Below, piece after piece: positions 33,663-41,525 of a stretch of 64,000 nucleotides of DNA (within the stretch, counting starts at the first letter, position 1; each line of letters opens with the position of its first letter). The DNA is taken from positions 62,001-126,000 of the forward strand of contig NZ_FNOZ01000005.1 of NCBI RefSeq assembly GCF_900107175.1, read 5' to 3'. The notes under the pieces are model-generated. The model was not told where the DNA came from. It saw only the letters and a list, made by a program, of their open reading frames with translations, and ran no database searches. The DNA comes from Modestobacter sp. DSM 44400 (GTDB taxonomy: Bacteria; Actinomycetota; Actinomycetes; Mycobacteriales; Geodermatophilaceae). The translations under genes were made by a program, and so were the position numbers.

Positions 33663-34148
33663 TCAGGTGACGGCGGCGCTGCCGGGGTCTGGGGAGCGGG
33701 TCGACTCGGCGGCCCGCAGTTCGGCGATCTCCTTCTCGAAGTCGGCGACCGAGGAGAAGTTGCGATAGACGCTGGCGAAGCGCAGGTAGGCGACCTCGTC
33801 GAGGTCCCGCAACGGCTTGAGGATGGCCAGCCCCACCTCGTGGGCGGGGATCTCCGCCGCACCGGTGCCCCGGACGGCGTCCTCGACCCGCTGGGCCAGT
33901 AGCGCCAGCTGGTCCTCGTCGACCGGGCGGCCCTGACAGGCCCTACGGACGCCGGCGACCACCTTGGCGCGGTCGAACGGCTCGCTGACGCCGCTCCGCT
34001 TGACCACGGCCAGGACCGCCTCCTCGACGGTGGTGAACCGTCGTCCACAGCCGGGACAGGACCGGCGGCGGCGCGTGGCGGCTCCCTCGTCGGTCTCCCG
34101 CGAGTCGACGACGCGGCTGTCGGGGTTGTGGCAGAAGGGGCAACGCAT
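33663..34148 (-). CDS. nrdR: transcriptional repressor NrdR
   Basis: A 161-residue regulator from ATG ([20 protein letters not shown]). An in-frame GTG four codons earlier is possible, but GAGGGGGTG is correctly spaced for this ATG. The zinc ribbon has CPFC and CPGCGRRF. An ATP-cone follows ([38 protein letters not shown]). NrdR senses (d)ATP and represses ribonucleotide reductase genes. Directly upstream of nrdJ; two NrdR-box-like sites overlap its own promoter. Confidence 0.97.
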   Translation of the reverse strand: MRCPFCHNPDSRVVDSRETDEGAATRRRRSCPGCGRRFTTVEEAVLAVVKRSGVSEPFDRAKVVAGVRRACQGRPVDEDQLALLAQRVEDAVRGTGAAEIPAHEVGLAILKPLRDLDEVAYLRFASVYRNFSSVADFEKEIAELRAAESTRSPDPGSAAVT

Positions 34149-34316
34149 GCGGTGGTTCACCCCCTCTCCGAGGTGTCGGAACGCCTCCGCCCGTGGGTAC
34201 GTGACACCCTCGGCGGAGCGACCTGGAGCCGTCCTGTGGACTCGTCCGGGGACATCCGGTGGATGGCCCGGGGAGAACGTGTGGAACGGCCTGTGGACGG
34301 TCTTACAACTTTGTAA

Positions 34317-34364
34317 CTACTAGATGTTGTGGTGGAACCGTACGACTACCCCTACAGGTGTGCA
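34317..34364 (-). promoter_or_regulatory. two candidate NrdR boxes
   Basis: On the minus strand the 16-mer CCACAACATCTAGTAG (34317-34332) keeps the NrdR core CwAnATnTwG. A second, half-conserved 16-mer at 34349-34364 begins exactly 32 bp away, the three-turn spacing known for NrdR box pairs. Together they flank the predicted -10. A separate palindrome TTACAA-CT-TTGTAA lies at 34303-34316. The rest of the 34149-34545 gap (397 bp) shows nothing else beyond the nrdR promoter. Confidence 0.55.
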
Positions 34365-34365
34365 A
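34337..34365 (-). promoter_or_regulatory. predicted nrdR-nrdJ promoter
   Basis: On the minus strand, -35 TTGCAC and -10 TACGGT are 17 bp apart, about 190 bp before the nrdR start. The -35 lies inside one NrdR-box-like site and the start point falls in the other, the geometry expected for repression. Confidence 0.4.
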
Positions 34366-34545
34366 GCCCTGACGCGCATGTCGTGTTCCACCCTGACCCC
34401 CGGGGACCGCCCGGCCCCTCTGGTCACACCGGCGGGAGCTCCGGAGCAGTCGCTCGATGGGGGCCCGCGGAGGGCGTGCGGCAGGGCGGCGGCGGCGGCA
34501 GTGGGCGCGGCGGCACCGCCCAGGACTGACTGCCGGCCGCGGGGG

Positions 34546-35154
34546 TCAGGGGAGCTGGAGAACCTGCCCCGGCGCCAGCAGCGTGCCGCCGAGATCGTTG
34601 GCGTCCTCGATCGCGTCGACGACGGCCCGCACGTCCTCCTCCGGGGCCACCTCGCGCGCGATGGACCACAGCGTGTCGCCCGCCTGGACGACGACGCTGC
34701 TCTGCCCGGCGAGTTCGAGCCGGGGGCCGGCGCCGTCGAACTCGGCTACCAGGAGCACCGAGGCAATGGTCAGCCCGGTGGCGACGGACAGGGCCGCGAC
34801 GAGACGGCGACCGCGGCGGGTCAACCGCAGCGGAGCAGACGTCGCCTCCCCCGCGTACCGCTCCCTCGCCGTCCGGGCCACTCCTGCCGGAATGGACGGG
34901 CACCCGCCGCGGACCGGCCGCGCACCCGCGACGCCGTCGTGCCGTCCGGCCCGAGCACCCGGCCGGACGGCGTCGCGACGCGCGGTGGCAGGCGCGGCCG
35001 ACTGCGGACCCCGGGCAGTCGACGCGTCCGGCCGGGCCGCCGGGCGGCCGGGGAGCGGCCGGGCGCCGGCCGACCGGACGGGCAGCGGCGGCGGCGGCGG
35101 CGGCGGAACAGGGGTCTCACTGAACTCTGCGCTGGTCATCGTCTCGCTCCTCAC
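34546..35154 (-). CDS. LysM-domain membrane protein, SOS-regulated neighbour of lexA
   Basis: A 202-residue protein: Pro-rich disordered N-terminus (~110 residues with a polyproline run), one transmembrane helix (LVAALSVATGLTIASVLLVA, ~120-140) and a C-terminal LysM domain (VVVQAGDTLWSIAREVAPEE, then LAPGQVLQL). The position next to divergent lexA with SOS boxes between matches mycobacterial Rv2719c/ChiZ and corynebacterial DivS, which stop cell division during DNA damage. The same role here is inference from place and domain. Start within a Met pair (MRSETMTS); the second Met is as likely. Confidence 0.85.
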   Translation of the reverse strand: MRSETMTSAEFSETPVPPPPPPPLPVRSAGARPLPGRPAARPDASTARGPQSAAPATARRDAVRPGARAGRHDGVAGARPVRGGCPSIPAGVARTARERYAGEATSAPLRLTRRGRRLVAALSVATGLTIASVLLVAEFDGAGPRLELAGQSSVVVQAGDTLWSIAREVAPEEDVRAVVDAIEDANDLGGTLLAPGQVLQLP

Positions 35155-35172
35155 ATCCGGGCGCCGACCGGG

Positions 35173-35188
35173 TCGAACGTCTGTTCGA
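35173..35188. promoter_or_regulatory. LexA (SOS) box 1, perfect
   Basis: TCGAAC-GTCT-GTTCGA, an exact match to the actinobacterial LexA consensus TCGAAC-N4-GTTCGA. It lies 19 bp before the LysM gene start. Confidence 0.9.
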
Positions 35189-35189
35189 T

Positions 35190-35205
35190 TCGAACGCCTG
35201 TGCGA
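35190..35205. promoter_or_regulatory. LexA (SOS) box 2
   Basis: TCGAAC-GCCT-GTGCGA, one mismatch to consensus. One base separates it from box 1, so the two would be occupied on nearly the same helix face. Confidence 0.65.
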
Positions 35206-35250
35206 TGTCTACCGGAGCCCACCGACGAAATCACCTCGACACGGCGTTCT

Positions 35251-35266
35251 TCGAACAACTGTTTGA
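35251..35266. promoter_or_regulatory. LexA (SOS) box 3, lexA-proximal
   Basis: TCGAAC-AACT-GTTTGA, one mismatch. It is 79 bp before the lexA start and probably mediates lexA autoregulation. Confidence 0.75.
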
Positions 35267-35344
35267 ACGAGAGGCGGGGAGACGTTACTGTCCGTGTTGA
35301 TCACCAGAGTTCGCACCGCGGGGTGCGCCGGGCGAGGGGGACAC

Positions 35345-36145
35345 ATGGCGGTCGACAGTCGTACGACGGAGGACACGGCGGGCACGCCCCGTCGGAAGCG
35401 GGCCACTCCGAGGCCGGCGGACGAGTCCGGCGGCGGCGCGGTGCGCGAGTTCCCTGACCGCGGCGAGGCCGGCGACGGTCTCACCCAGCGCCAGCGCCGG
35501 GTGCTCGACGTCATCCGCGACTCCATCGAGCGGCGCGGCTACCCGCCTTCGGTCCGGGAGATCGGCGAGGCCGTCGGTCTGTCCTCCGCGTCCTCGGTCG
35601 CCCACCAGCTGTCGGTCCTGCAGCGCAAGGGCTGGCTGCGCCGCGATCCCAACCGGCCGCGCGCCCTCGACGTCCGCCTGCCGGGCGAGGTCCCCGGCGG
35701 TGCGTCGCCGTCGGCGCAGGCGCTGGCCGACGCGGGTGGGGGGAGCGGCACCGACGAGGCGCACGCCCCGGTGCCGACCTACGTCCCCCTGGTCGGCCGC
35801 ATCGCCGCCGGTGGTCCGGTGCTGGCCGAGCAGGCCGTCGAGGACGTCTTCCCGCTGCCCCGCGAGCTCGTCGGCGAGGGCACCCTCTTCATGCTCAAGG
35901 TGACCGGTGACTCGATGGTCGAGGCGGCCATCTGCGACGGCGACTGGGTGGTCGTGCGCCAGCAGCCGACCGCGGAGAACGGCGAGATCGTCGCGGCGAT
36001 GATCGACGGCGAGGCGACCGTGAAGACCTATAAGCGACGCGACGGTCACGTGTGGCTGATGCCCCACAACCCTGCCTACGAGCCCATCCCGGGCGACGAC
36101 GCCACGGTCCTGGGCCGGGTCGTCACGGTGCTGCGCCGAGTCTGA
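35345..36145 (+). CDS. lexA: SOS repressor LexA
   Basis: A 266-residue repressor-protease from ATG (MAVDSRTTE) with GAGGGGG upstream; codons before it are open but lack a site. A disordered ~45-residue extension leads to the winged helix ([33 protein letters not shown]), then the autocleavage Ala-Gly in [13 protein letters not shown], catalytic Ser in [11 protein letters not shown] and Lys in ATVKTYKRR. RecA-stimulated self-cleavage lifts repression of SOS genes. Boxes upstream suggest autoregulation and control of the divergent LysM gene. Confidence 0.97.
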   Translation: MAVDSRTTEDTAGTPRRKRATPRPADESGGGAVREFPDRGEAGDGLTQRQRRVLDVIRDSIERRGYPPSVREIGEAVGLSSASSVAHQLSVLQRKGWLRRDPNRPRALDVRLPGEVPGGASPSAQALADAGGGSGTDEAHAPVPTYVPLVGRIAAGGPVLAEQAVEDVFPLPRELVGEGTLFMLKVTGDSMVEAAICDGDWVVVRQQPTAENGEIVAAMIDGEATVKTYKRRDGHVWLMPHNPAYEPIPGDDATVLGRVVTVLRRV

Positions 36146-36169
36146 CCCAACCGGTGCGACGGGGAGGCC

Positions 36170-37249
36170 TCAGGCCCGACGGCGCAGCCTTCCCCAGCTC
36201 CAGACGAGGATGGTGGCCACCGCCGCGGCGATCGCCGCGGCGGTGAGGACGCCGGCCCGCCCCGTGTCCGGCAGCGCGGCCGCCGCCGGGCCGGCCGGCG
36301 CGGTCGACGCAGCGGGGGCGACGGCGCCGTCCACGGGGAGCACCGTGACCACGGCTGGCATCCCCTCCCCGGAGACGAGCAGGTCGCGCCCGTTCTCGGC
36401 GAAGGCGATCGCCTCGCCCTGTGGCGACTCCGGGAGCGGCACCCGCGCGGGCGCGCCCTGCAGGGCGCCCACGATGTCGGACCCCTTCAGCGGCCAGACG
36501 TAGGCGTCGGTGTACGTGCGCAGCGCAATGCGCTGCCCGTCGCCGGACACGGCCCCGCCGGTGACGAGCAGCTGCCCGGCCCGACCGACCGGGCCGCCCG
36601 GCGTGCCGGTGAGCGTGAAGCCCAACTGGGCGACCTTCGACATGGTCAGCGTCGCCCCGTCGACCATCGGAGCGTCGGGCCGGTACACCGCGCTGGCACC
36701 CAGGACCTCCTTGGTCACCAGATACGGCGTGCCGTCCGGGGCCAGCAGCAGGGCCTCGGCGTCGTGCGCGCCGTCGGGGTAGGTGAGCCGGGTCAGCGAC
36801 GCGCCGCCGTCCGGACGCATCCCGATCATTGCCACCGTGGTGCGACTCTGGCGGTTGTCGCCGGTGTCGGCCAGCCAGATCGTGCCGTCGGCGGCCGGCG
36901 CGAGGTCCTCGGGGTCGAAGGGGTCGACCGGGGCCGACCGCACCTCGCTCACTGCGCAGGCAGCGTCGAGCACGTAGACCACGGCCGAGTCCCCGCCGTC
37001 GTTCATCGCCAGCAGGCTCGCGCCCGCGGTGGCCAGGCCGGAGAGCTCAGGCAACCGAGGATCGGTGATCGTGCACTGCGTCGCGGGGGCGCCGTAGGCG
37101 TCGACCACCGGCCCGGCCGTCGACTCGGCGGCCACCGGGGAGGCGGGGAGCACGGCCCACAGCAGGCCCAGCGGGACGGCCACCAGCGCACCGGCGGGGC
37201 GGACGGCGCGGCCGGCCGGGCTACGCCTGCCGACGGCCTGCTCTGGCAC
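36170..37249 (-). CDS. LPDTG cell-wall-anchored beta-propeller-like protein
   Basis: A 359-residue exported protein. Signal peptide at ~15-40 (ALVAVPLGLLWAVLPASPVAA). The mature part has repeated blade-like strands (LPELSGLATAGASLLAMNDG, GTIWLADTGDNRQSRTT, DAEALLLAPDGTPYLVTKE, GEAIAFAENGRDLLVSGEG). The end is a complete sortase signal: LPDTG at ~326-330, a hydrophobic helix and RLRRR. It should therefore be linked to peptidoglycan by a sortase. Its start overlaps the end of the PAP2 gene by 29 bp, so the two are probably translated together. Function unknown. Confidence 0.8.
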   Translation of the reverse strand: MPEQAVGRRSPAGRAVRPAGALVAVPLGLLWAVLPASPVAAESTAGPVVDAYGAPATQCTITDPRLPELSGLATAGASLLAMNDGGDSAVVYVLDAACAVSEVRSAPVDPFDPEDLAPAADGTIWLADTGDNRQSRTTVAMIGMRPDGGASLTRLTYPDGAHDAEALLLAPDGTPYLVTKEVLGASAVYRPDAPMVDGATLTMSKVAQLGFTLTGTPGGPVGRAGQLLVTGGAVSGDGQRIALRTYTDAYVWPLKGSDIVGALQGAPARVPLPESPQGEAIAFAENGRDLLVSGEGMPAVVTVLPVDGAVAPAASTAPAGPAAAALPDTGRAGVLTAAAIAAAVATILVWSWGRLRRRA

Positions 37250-37961
37250 GCACCCAGCGTGTCAGCACCAGCGCATCGAGCAGGTGCACCACGCCCAGGA
37301 GCAGGACGCCGACGGCGGCGCCGACGACCGCATCGGTGACCCAGTGGAAGTCCAGCGCCACCATGGCCACACCCGTCGCCACCGGCCCCGCCAGGCTCAG
37401 CACCCAGGCGGCCCGCTGGACCCGGTCCGGCAGGCCGAACTCCACGACCTGCCAGCGAGCCACGCCCCACATGAGCACGGCGTTGGCCACGTGACCGGAG
37501 GGGTAGCTGGCGCCCTCGCGGTGGAAGAAGGAGCCGGGGTAGGCCGGCGCGGTGCGCCCGGTGCCCCACTTGAAGGCGTAGACGACCCCGGTGAGCAGCA
37601 CGAGGGCCAGCAGGACGCGGACCAGCGGCACCAGCGTGCGTTCCCGCCACCACAGCCAGCCGACCAGGCCGGCCAGCACGATGAGGATGAAACCCCGGCC
37701 CCCGGCCTGGGTGAACACCCACACGGGCCAGTACGCCGAGGAGTGCCGCAGATCCCAGGAACTGACCACCTCGGAGACCCGCAGGTCCATGCCCTCCAGC
37801 CTGCCCCGGGTGAGCAGGTCGACGGTGACCACGAGGGCGACCACCGCGGCCAGCGCCAGCGCCCACCACGGCGGCCGGCCGGTGCCGATCACCCGCGCGC
37901 GCACAGGCACGGACGGTTCCCCGAGGGGTTCCGCCGTCCGCTGCACCGCACCGCTGGCCAC
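37221..37961 (-). CDS. PAP2-family membrane phosphatase
   Basis: A 246-residue enzyme from GTG (VASGAVQRT); codons further upstream are not protein-like. Three signature motifs: KWGTGRTAP (motif 1, ~135), SYPSGHVAN (motif 2, ~155) and the motif 3 region VALDFHWVTDAVVG (~205, conserved His). About six membrane helices. Such enzymes dephosphorylate phosphatidate, undecaprenyl pyrophosphate or similar lipids on the outer face. Motif 3 lacks the usual SR before the spacer, so activity is likely but not certain. Confidence 0.85.
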   Translation of the reverse strand: MASGAVQRTAEPLGEPSVPVRARVIGTGRPPWWALALAAVVALVVTVDLLTRGRLEGMDLRVSEVVSSWDLRHSSAYWPVWVFTQAGGRGFILIVLAGLVGWLWWRERTLVPLVRVLLALVLLTGVVYAFKWGTGRTAPAYPGSFFHREGASYPSGHVANAVLMWGVARWQVVEFGLPDRVQRAAWVLSLAGPVATGVAMVALDFHWVTDAVVGAAVGVLLLGVVHLLDALVLTRWVRARAGRRQA

Positions 37962-38031
37962 GACCTCACGGTACCGGGACCGTGACCTGCCCGTGACCGT
38001 CTCGACACGCCGTTCCGGAACCCGCCGCGGA

Positions 38032-38065
38032 CCGGCCCGGGTCCTCCGTCGAGGACCCGGGCCGG
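38032..38065 (-). terminator. intrinsic terminator of hflX
   Basis: Perfect 15-bp stem (starts CCGGCCCGGGTCCTC) with a CGTC loop, directly after the hflX stop codon. Confidence 0.85.
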
Positions 38066-38073
38066 GACGGCGG

Positions 38074-39546
38074 TCAGGCGACCGGTGCGGTGAACACGGC
38101 CAGCGCTGCGGCCAGGCCGGCGTCGACCCGGGCCGACAGGCGCGTGCCCTCGGCCTCGTGATCCTCGGTGAGCACCTCGCCGTCCCGGTGCACCCGGGCG
38201 ACCAGGTCACCCCGGTCGTAGGGCACCAGCACGTCGACGTCGACTTCGGGGTGCGGCAGCCGTCCGGCGATGACCTCGCGCAGCGCGCCGATGCCCTCCC
38301 CGGTCCGGGCGGACACCCACAACGCGCCGGGCAGGGCCTGCCGCAGGAGCAGCACGTCCTCCTCGGTCATCGCGTCGACCTTGTTGACCACGATCAGCTC
38401 CGGCACCGCCGCGGCGTCGATCTCGTTCAACACGACCCGGACGGCGTTGATCTGGCCGAGTGGATCGGGGTCGGAGCCGTCGACGATGTGCAGCAGCAGG
38501 TCGGCGGCCGCCACCTCCTCCAGCGTCGACCGGAAGGCGTCGACGAGCTGGTGCGGCAGGTGCCGCACGAACCCGACCGTGTCGGTGAGGGTGTACTCGC
38601 GGCCCTCGGCGGTCTCCGCCCGGCGGACCGTGGGGTCCAGCGTGGCGAACAGCGCATCCTGCACCAGCACCCCGGCGTCGGTGAGCTGGTTGAGCAGGCT
38701 GGACTTCCCGGCATTGGTGTACCCGGCGATGGCCACGCTGGGCACCGCGTTGCGGTCCCGCGAGGAGCGCTGGGTCGCCCGTGCGGTGGCCATCCCGGCG
38801 ATCTCCCGGCGCAGCTTGCTCACCCGCGACCGGATCCGCCGACGGTCGGTCTCGATCTTCGTCTCACCCGGACCACGGGTACCGATGCCGCCACCGCCTG
38901 CGACGCGACCACCGGCCTGCCGGCTCAGCGACTCACCCCAGCCGCGCAGCCGCGGCAGCATGTACTGCATCTGGGCCAGCTCGACCTGGGCCTTGCCCTC
39001 CCGGCTGGTCGCGTGCTGGGCGAAGATGTCCAGGATCAGCGCGGTCCGGTCGACCACCTTGACCTTGAGCACCTTCTCCAGCTGGTTGAGCTGGCCGGGG
39101 GTCAGCTCACCGTCGAAGACCACGGTGTCGGCGCCGGTGTCCGCGACGATGTCACGGATCTCGTTGGCCTTGCCCGACCCAACGTAGGTGGCCGGGTCGG
39201 GCTTGTCCCGCCGCTGCACGAGGGCCTCGAGCACCTCGGAGCCGGCCGTCTCGGCCAGCGCGGCCAGCTCGACCAGCGAGCGCTGCGCGTCGACCGCCGT
39301 CCCCTCGGTCCAGACCCCGACCAGCACCACACGCTCCAGGCGCAGCTGCCGGTACTCGACCTCGGTGACGTCGGTGAGCTCGGTGCCCAGCCCGGCGACG
39401 CGGCGGAGGGAACCACGCTCCTCCAGGGCGTAGGACCCGGTGGTGTCGTCGATCGGGGGCTCCTCGGACCGGGGCGCGGAACGCGCGGCCGTGTCGGCGC
39501 GCGCCTCCGCCTGGTCGGGCAGGGCTCGGTTCTGGGCTGTCGTCAT
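38074..39546 (-). CDS. hflX: ribosome-associated GTPase HflX
   Basis: A 490-residue GTPase from ATG (MTTAQNRAL) with GGAG four bases upstream; in-frame ATGs up to 20 codons earlier are weaker. N-terminal HflX domain with TYVGSGKANEIRDIV and FDGELTPGQLNQLEK. The glycine-rich linker GGRVAGGGGIGTRGPGETKI and coiled arm follow. G-domain: G1 GYTNAGKSSLLN, G2 TLDPTVRR, G3 DTVGFVRHLP, G4 NKVD. HflX splits stalled 70S ribosomes under heat or antibiotic stress. Terminator follows. Confidence 0.95.
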   Translation of the reverse strand: MTTAQNRALPDQAEARADTAARSAPRSEEPPIDDTTGSYALEERGSLRRVAGLGTELTDVTEVEYRQLRLERVVLVGVWTEGTAVDAQRSLVELAALAETAGSEVLEALVQRRDKPDPATYVGSGKANEIRDIVADTGADTVVFDGELTPGQLNQLEKVLKVKVVDRTALILDIFAQHATSREGKAQVELAQMQYMLPRLRGWGESLSRQAGGRVAGGGGIGTRGPGETKIETDRRRIRSRVSKLRREIAGMATARATQRSSRDRNAVPSVAIAGYTNAGKSSLLNQLTDAGVLVQDALFATLDPTVRRAETAEGREYTLTDTVGFVRHLPHQLVDAFRSTLEEVAAADLLLHIVDGSDPDPLGQINAVRVVLNEIDAAAVPELIVVNKVDAMTEEDVLLLRQALPGALWVSARTGEGIGALREVIAGRLPHPEVDVDVLVPYDRGDLVARVHRDGEVLTEDHEAEGTRLSARVDAGLAAALAVFTAPVA

Positions 39547-39610
39547 CGTCTCCAGCGTGGCACGCCCCAGCGTCAGGGGCATCTGAGTTGTCATCGCCGG
39601 GTACAACGCC

Positions 39611-40147
39611 TCAGCCGTCCGGGTGCATCCCGAGATAGACCGACCACTTCTCGCCGGCCGGGTCGGCCGGCCGGCGGGCGAACTCGTCCAGCAGCCCGTA
39701 CAGCCGGTCCCGGAACTCCGCCAGCTCCGCCACGGACAGCCGCAGGCCCAGCCGGGTGCTGGACAGCTGGTCCTCCCCCACGCCGGCGACCTCGTCGAGG
39801 AACGCGGCCAGCAGCGGGTCCCGGGCCGGGGCGGGACGGCCGTCGAGGTCCATCAGCCAGCTCTTCCCGGTCGCCCGGTAGGGCACCTCGCGAGCGCCGC
39901 GGCTGCCCCGCCGCTCCTGCTCCGGTGCCAGAAAGCCCGCGTCGACCAGCGTCCGGACGTGGTGCAGCACGCTGGCCGGGTTCCGGTCCAGCCGGGACGC
40001 AATCTCCCGGTTGGTCAGCGCCTCATCCAGGCACAGCCGCAGCACCCGCAGCCGGACGGCGGAGGCCAGTGCGCGGGCCTCGGCGTCGGTCGCCGGACGG
40101 CGGATGCCGTCCCTCCCCGGGCGCTTCACCGGGCCGTCCCCGCTCAT
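39611..40147 (-). CDS. ArsR-like winged-helix transcriptional regulator
   Basis: A 178-residue regulator from ATG (MSGDGPVKRPGR). Residues ~20-85 form a winged helix (VRLRVLRLCLDEALTNREIA, DRNPASVLHHVRTLVDAGFL), with an effector-like helical C-terminus (AAFLDEVAGVGEDQL, AELAEFRDRLYGLLDEFARR). The pattern suits the helix-turn-helix/ArsR proteins that sit beside MFS exporters. It is divergent from the MFS gene with a palindrome CATTG-CC-CAATG in the shared region, a plausible operator. Confidence 0.85.
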   Translation of the reverse strand: MSGDGPVKRPGRDGIRRPATDAEARALASAVRLRVLRLCLDEALTNREIASRLDRNPASVLHHVRTLVDAGFLAPEQERRGSRGAREVPYRATGKSWLMDLDGRPAPARDPLLAAFLDEVAGVGEDQLSSTRLGLRLSVAELAEFRDRLYGLLDEFARRPADPAGEKWSVYLGMHPDG

Positions 40148-40181
40148 GGGACAGAGCCTAGGCGGACACGCCGATAAGTGA

Positions 40182-40210
40182 TTGACATTGCCCAATGGGA
40201 GGCCCAGGCT
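40182..40210 (+). promoter_or_regulatory. MFS promoter with overlapping palindromic operator
   Basis: A perfect -35 TTGACA (40182-40187), 17-bp spacer and -10-like CAGGCT end 7 bp before a GTG start, implying a leaderless mRNA. The palindrome CATTG-CC-CAATG (40186-40197) overlaps the -35, a good position for repression by the divergent ArsR-like protein. Confidence 0.5.
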
Positions 40211-40217
40211 GCCGCGC

Positions 40218-41525
40218 GTGACCCCTCCGCGCAGCCTCTGGCGGCACCGCGACTTCGGGCACCTGTGGGCGGCGGAGACCGTCAGCCAGGTGGGCACCCA
40301 GGTGACCCAGCTTGCGCTGCCGGTGCTGGCGGTCACGTACCTGGCCGCGTCCCCGCTGCAGATGGGCTACCTGACCGCGCTGGAGACCGCGGCCTTCCTG
40401 GTGATCGGGCTGCCGGCCGGCGCGTGGGTGGACCGGTGGCGCCGCAAGCGCGTGCTGGTGTTCGCCGACGTCGTCCGGGCGGTCACCCTGGCGACGCTGC
40501 CGACCGCCTACCTGGCCGACCTGCTGACGCTCGGGCAGCTGTTCGTCGTCGCCGCGGTCACCGGCACGGCGACCGTCTTCTTCGACGTCGCCTACCAGAG
40601 CTACCTGCCGGCGCTGGTCGACCGGGATCAGATCGTCGACGGCAACGGGAAGCTGGAGGCCAGCCGGGCGGTGGCCCAGGTCGCCGGGCCGGGCGCGGCC
40701 GGTGTCCTCCTGCGCGTGGTCGGCGCCCCGCTGCTCATCACGGTCGACGCGGTCTCCTTCCTGATCTCCGCGCTGCTCATCGGCGGCATCCGGCAGCCCG
40801 ACCGGGTGCCCGACCGCGCCACCCGGCGACCGATGCGGACCGAGATCGCCGAGGGGCTGTCCTTCGTCGTCCGTCACCCGCTGCTGCGCCGGATCGTGGC
40901 CTGCACCGGGACGTCGAACTTGTTCTCCACGATCGCCTACACGCTGCTGGTCCTCTTCGCGCTGCGCCAGCTGGGCCTGTCGGAGAGCCAGCTCGGCTTC
41001 ATCTTCTCCGCCGGCGCGGTCGGCGGGCTGGTCGGCGCGGTGACCGGCGCCCGTTTCACCCGGTGGGTCGGTGAAGGCCGGGCCATCCCGCTGTCCATCC
41101 TGGTGACCGTTCCGTTCGCCGCGCTCACCCCGCTGGCGTCCGTGGGCGCTCCGGTGGTGCTGTTGGTGCTCAGCCAGTTCGCGTTCAGCTGGGCGGTGGT
41201 CGTCTACAACGTCACCCAGGTCAGCTTCCGCCAGCGGCTGTGTCCGCCAACGCTGCTGGGCCGGATGAACGCCTCGGTCCGGTTCCTGGTCTACGGCACG
41301 ATGCCGGTGGGCGGCCTGCTCGGCGGGGCGCTCGGCACCTGGCTCGGCGTCGTCCCGACGCTGTGGATCGCCGTCGGCGGCCAGGCCCTGGCCGCAGCCT
41401 GGGTCGTACTGAGCCCACTGATCGGAATGCGCGACCTCCCCGACGGGTGGGACGGCGGCCGGCTGCCCGATGATGCGGAACCGGTGGCGCCGGGGACCGG
41501 GCTCCAGGGGCACGAGGGACAGTGA
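40218..41525 (+). CDS. MFS transporter, enterobactin-exporter/macrolide-efflux-like (EntS type)
   Basis: A 435-residue, 12-helix carrier started at GTG (VTPPRSLWRHRDFGHLW), the usual opening of this family. ETVSQVGTQVTQLALPV marks helix 1 and GLPAGAWVDRWRRKRVLVF the loop 2-3 motif. FDVAYQSYLPALVDRDQIVDGNGKLEASRAVAQVAGPG is split over helices 4-5, and EIAEGLSFVVRHPLLRRI lies before helix 7. Substrate unknown; relatives export drugs or siderophores. Overlaps the damaged second copy by 4 bp (GTGA). Confidence 0.9.
   Translation: MTPPRSLWRHRDFGHLWAAETVSQVGTQVTQLALPVLAVTYLAASPLQMGYLTALETAAFLVIGLPAGAWVDRWRRKRVLVFADVVRAVTLATLPTAYLADLLTLGQLFVVAAVTGTATVFFDVAYQSYLPALVDRDQIVDGNGKLEASRAVAQVAGPGAAGVLLRVVGAPLLITVDAVSFLISALLIGGIRQPDRVPDRATRRPMRTEIAEGLSFVVRHPLLRRIVACTGTSNLFSTIAYTLLVLFALRQLGLSESQLGFIFSAGAVGGLVGAVTGARFTRWVGEGRAIPLSILVTVPFAALTPLASVGAPVVLLVLSQFAFSWAVVVYNVTQVSFRQRLCPPTLLGRMNASVRFLVYGTMPVGGLLGGALGTWLGVVPTLWIAVGGQALAAAWVVLSPLIGMRDLPDGWDGGRLPDDAEPVAPGTGLQGHEGQ

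Noticed and set aside
31321-33768. An 815-codon open frame antisense to nrdJ
   Set aside because: Composition is that of a mirrored GC-rich gene with no motif or RBS; nrdJ on the other strand is unequivocal.
33520-34545. Cobalamin riboswitch before nrdR/nrdJ
   Set aside because: No B12-box-like sequence or long leader was found; NrdR sites explain the regulation better.
34457-35457. Plus-strand frames across the LysM gene and the SOS region
   Set aside because: They ignore the clear LysM motif and transmembrane helix on the minus strand and the LexA boxes.
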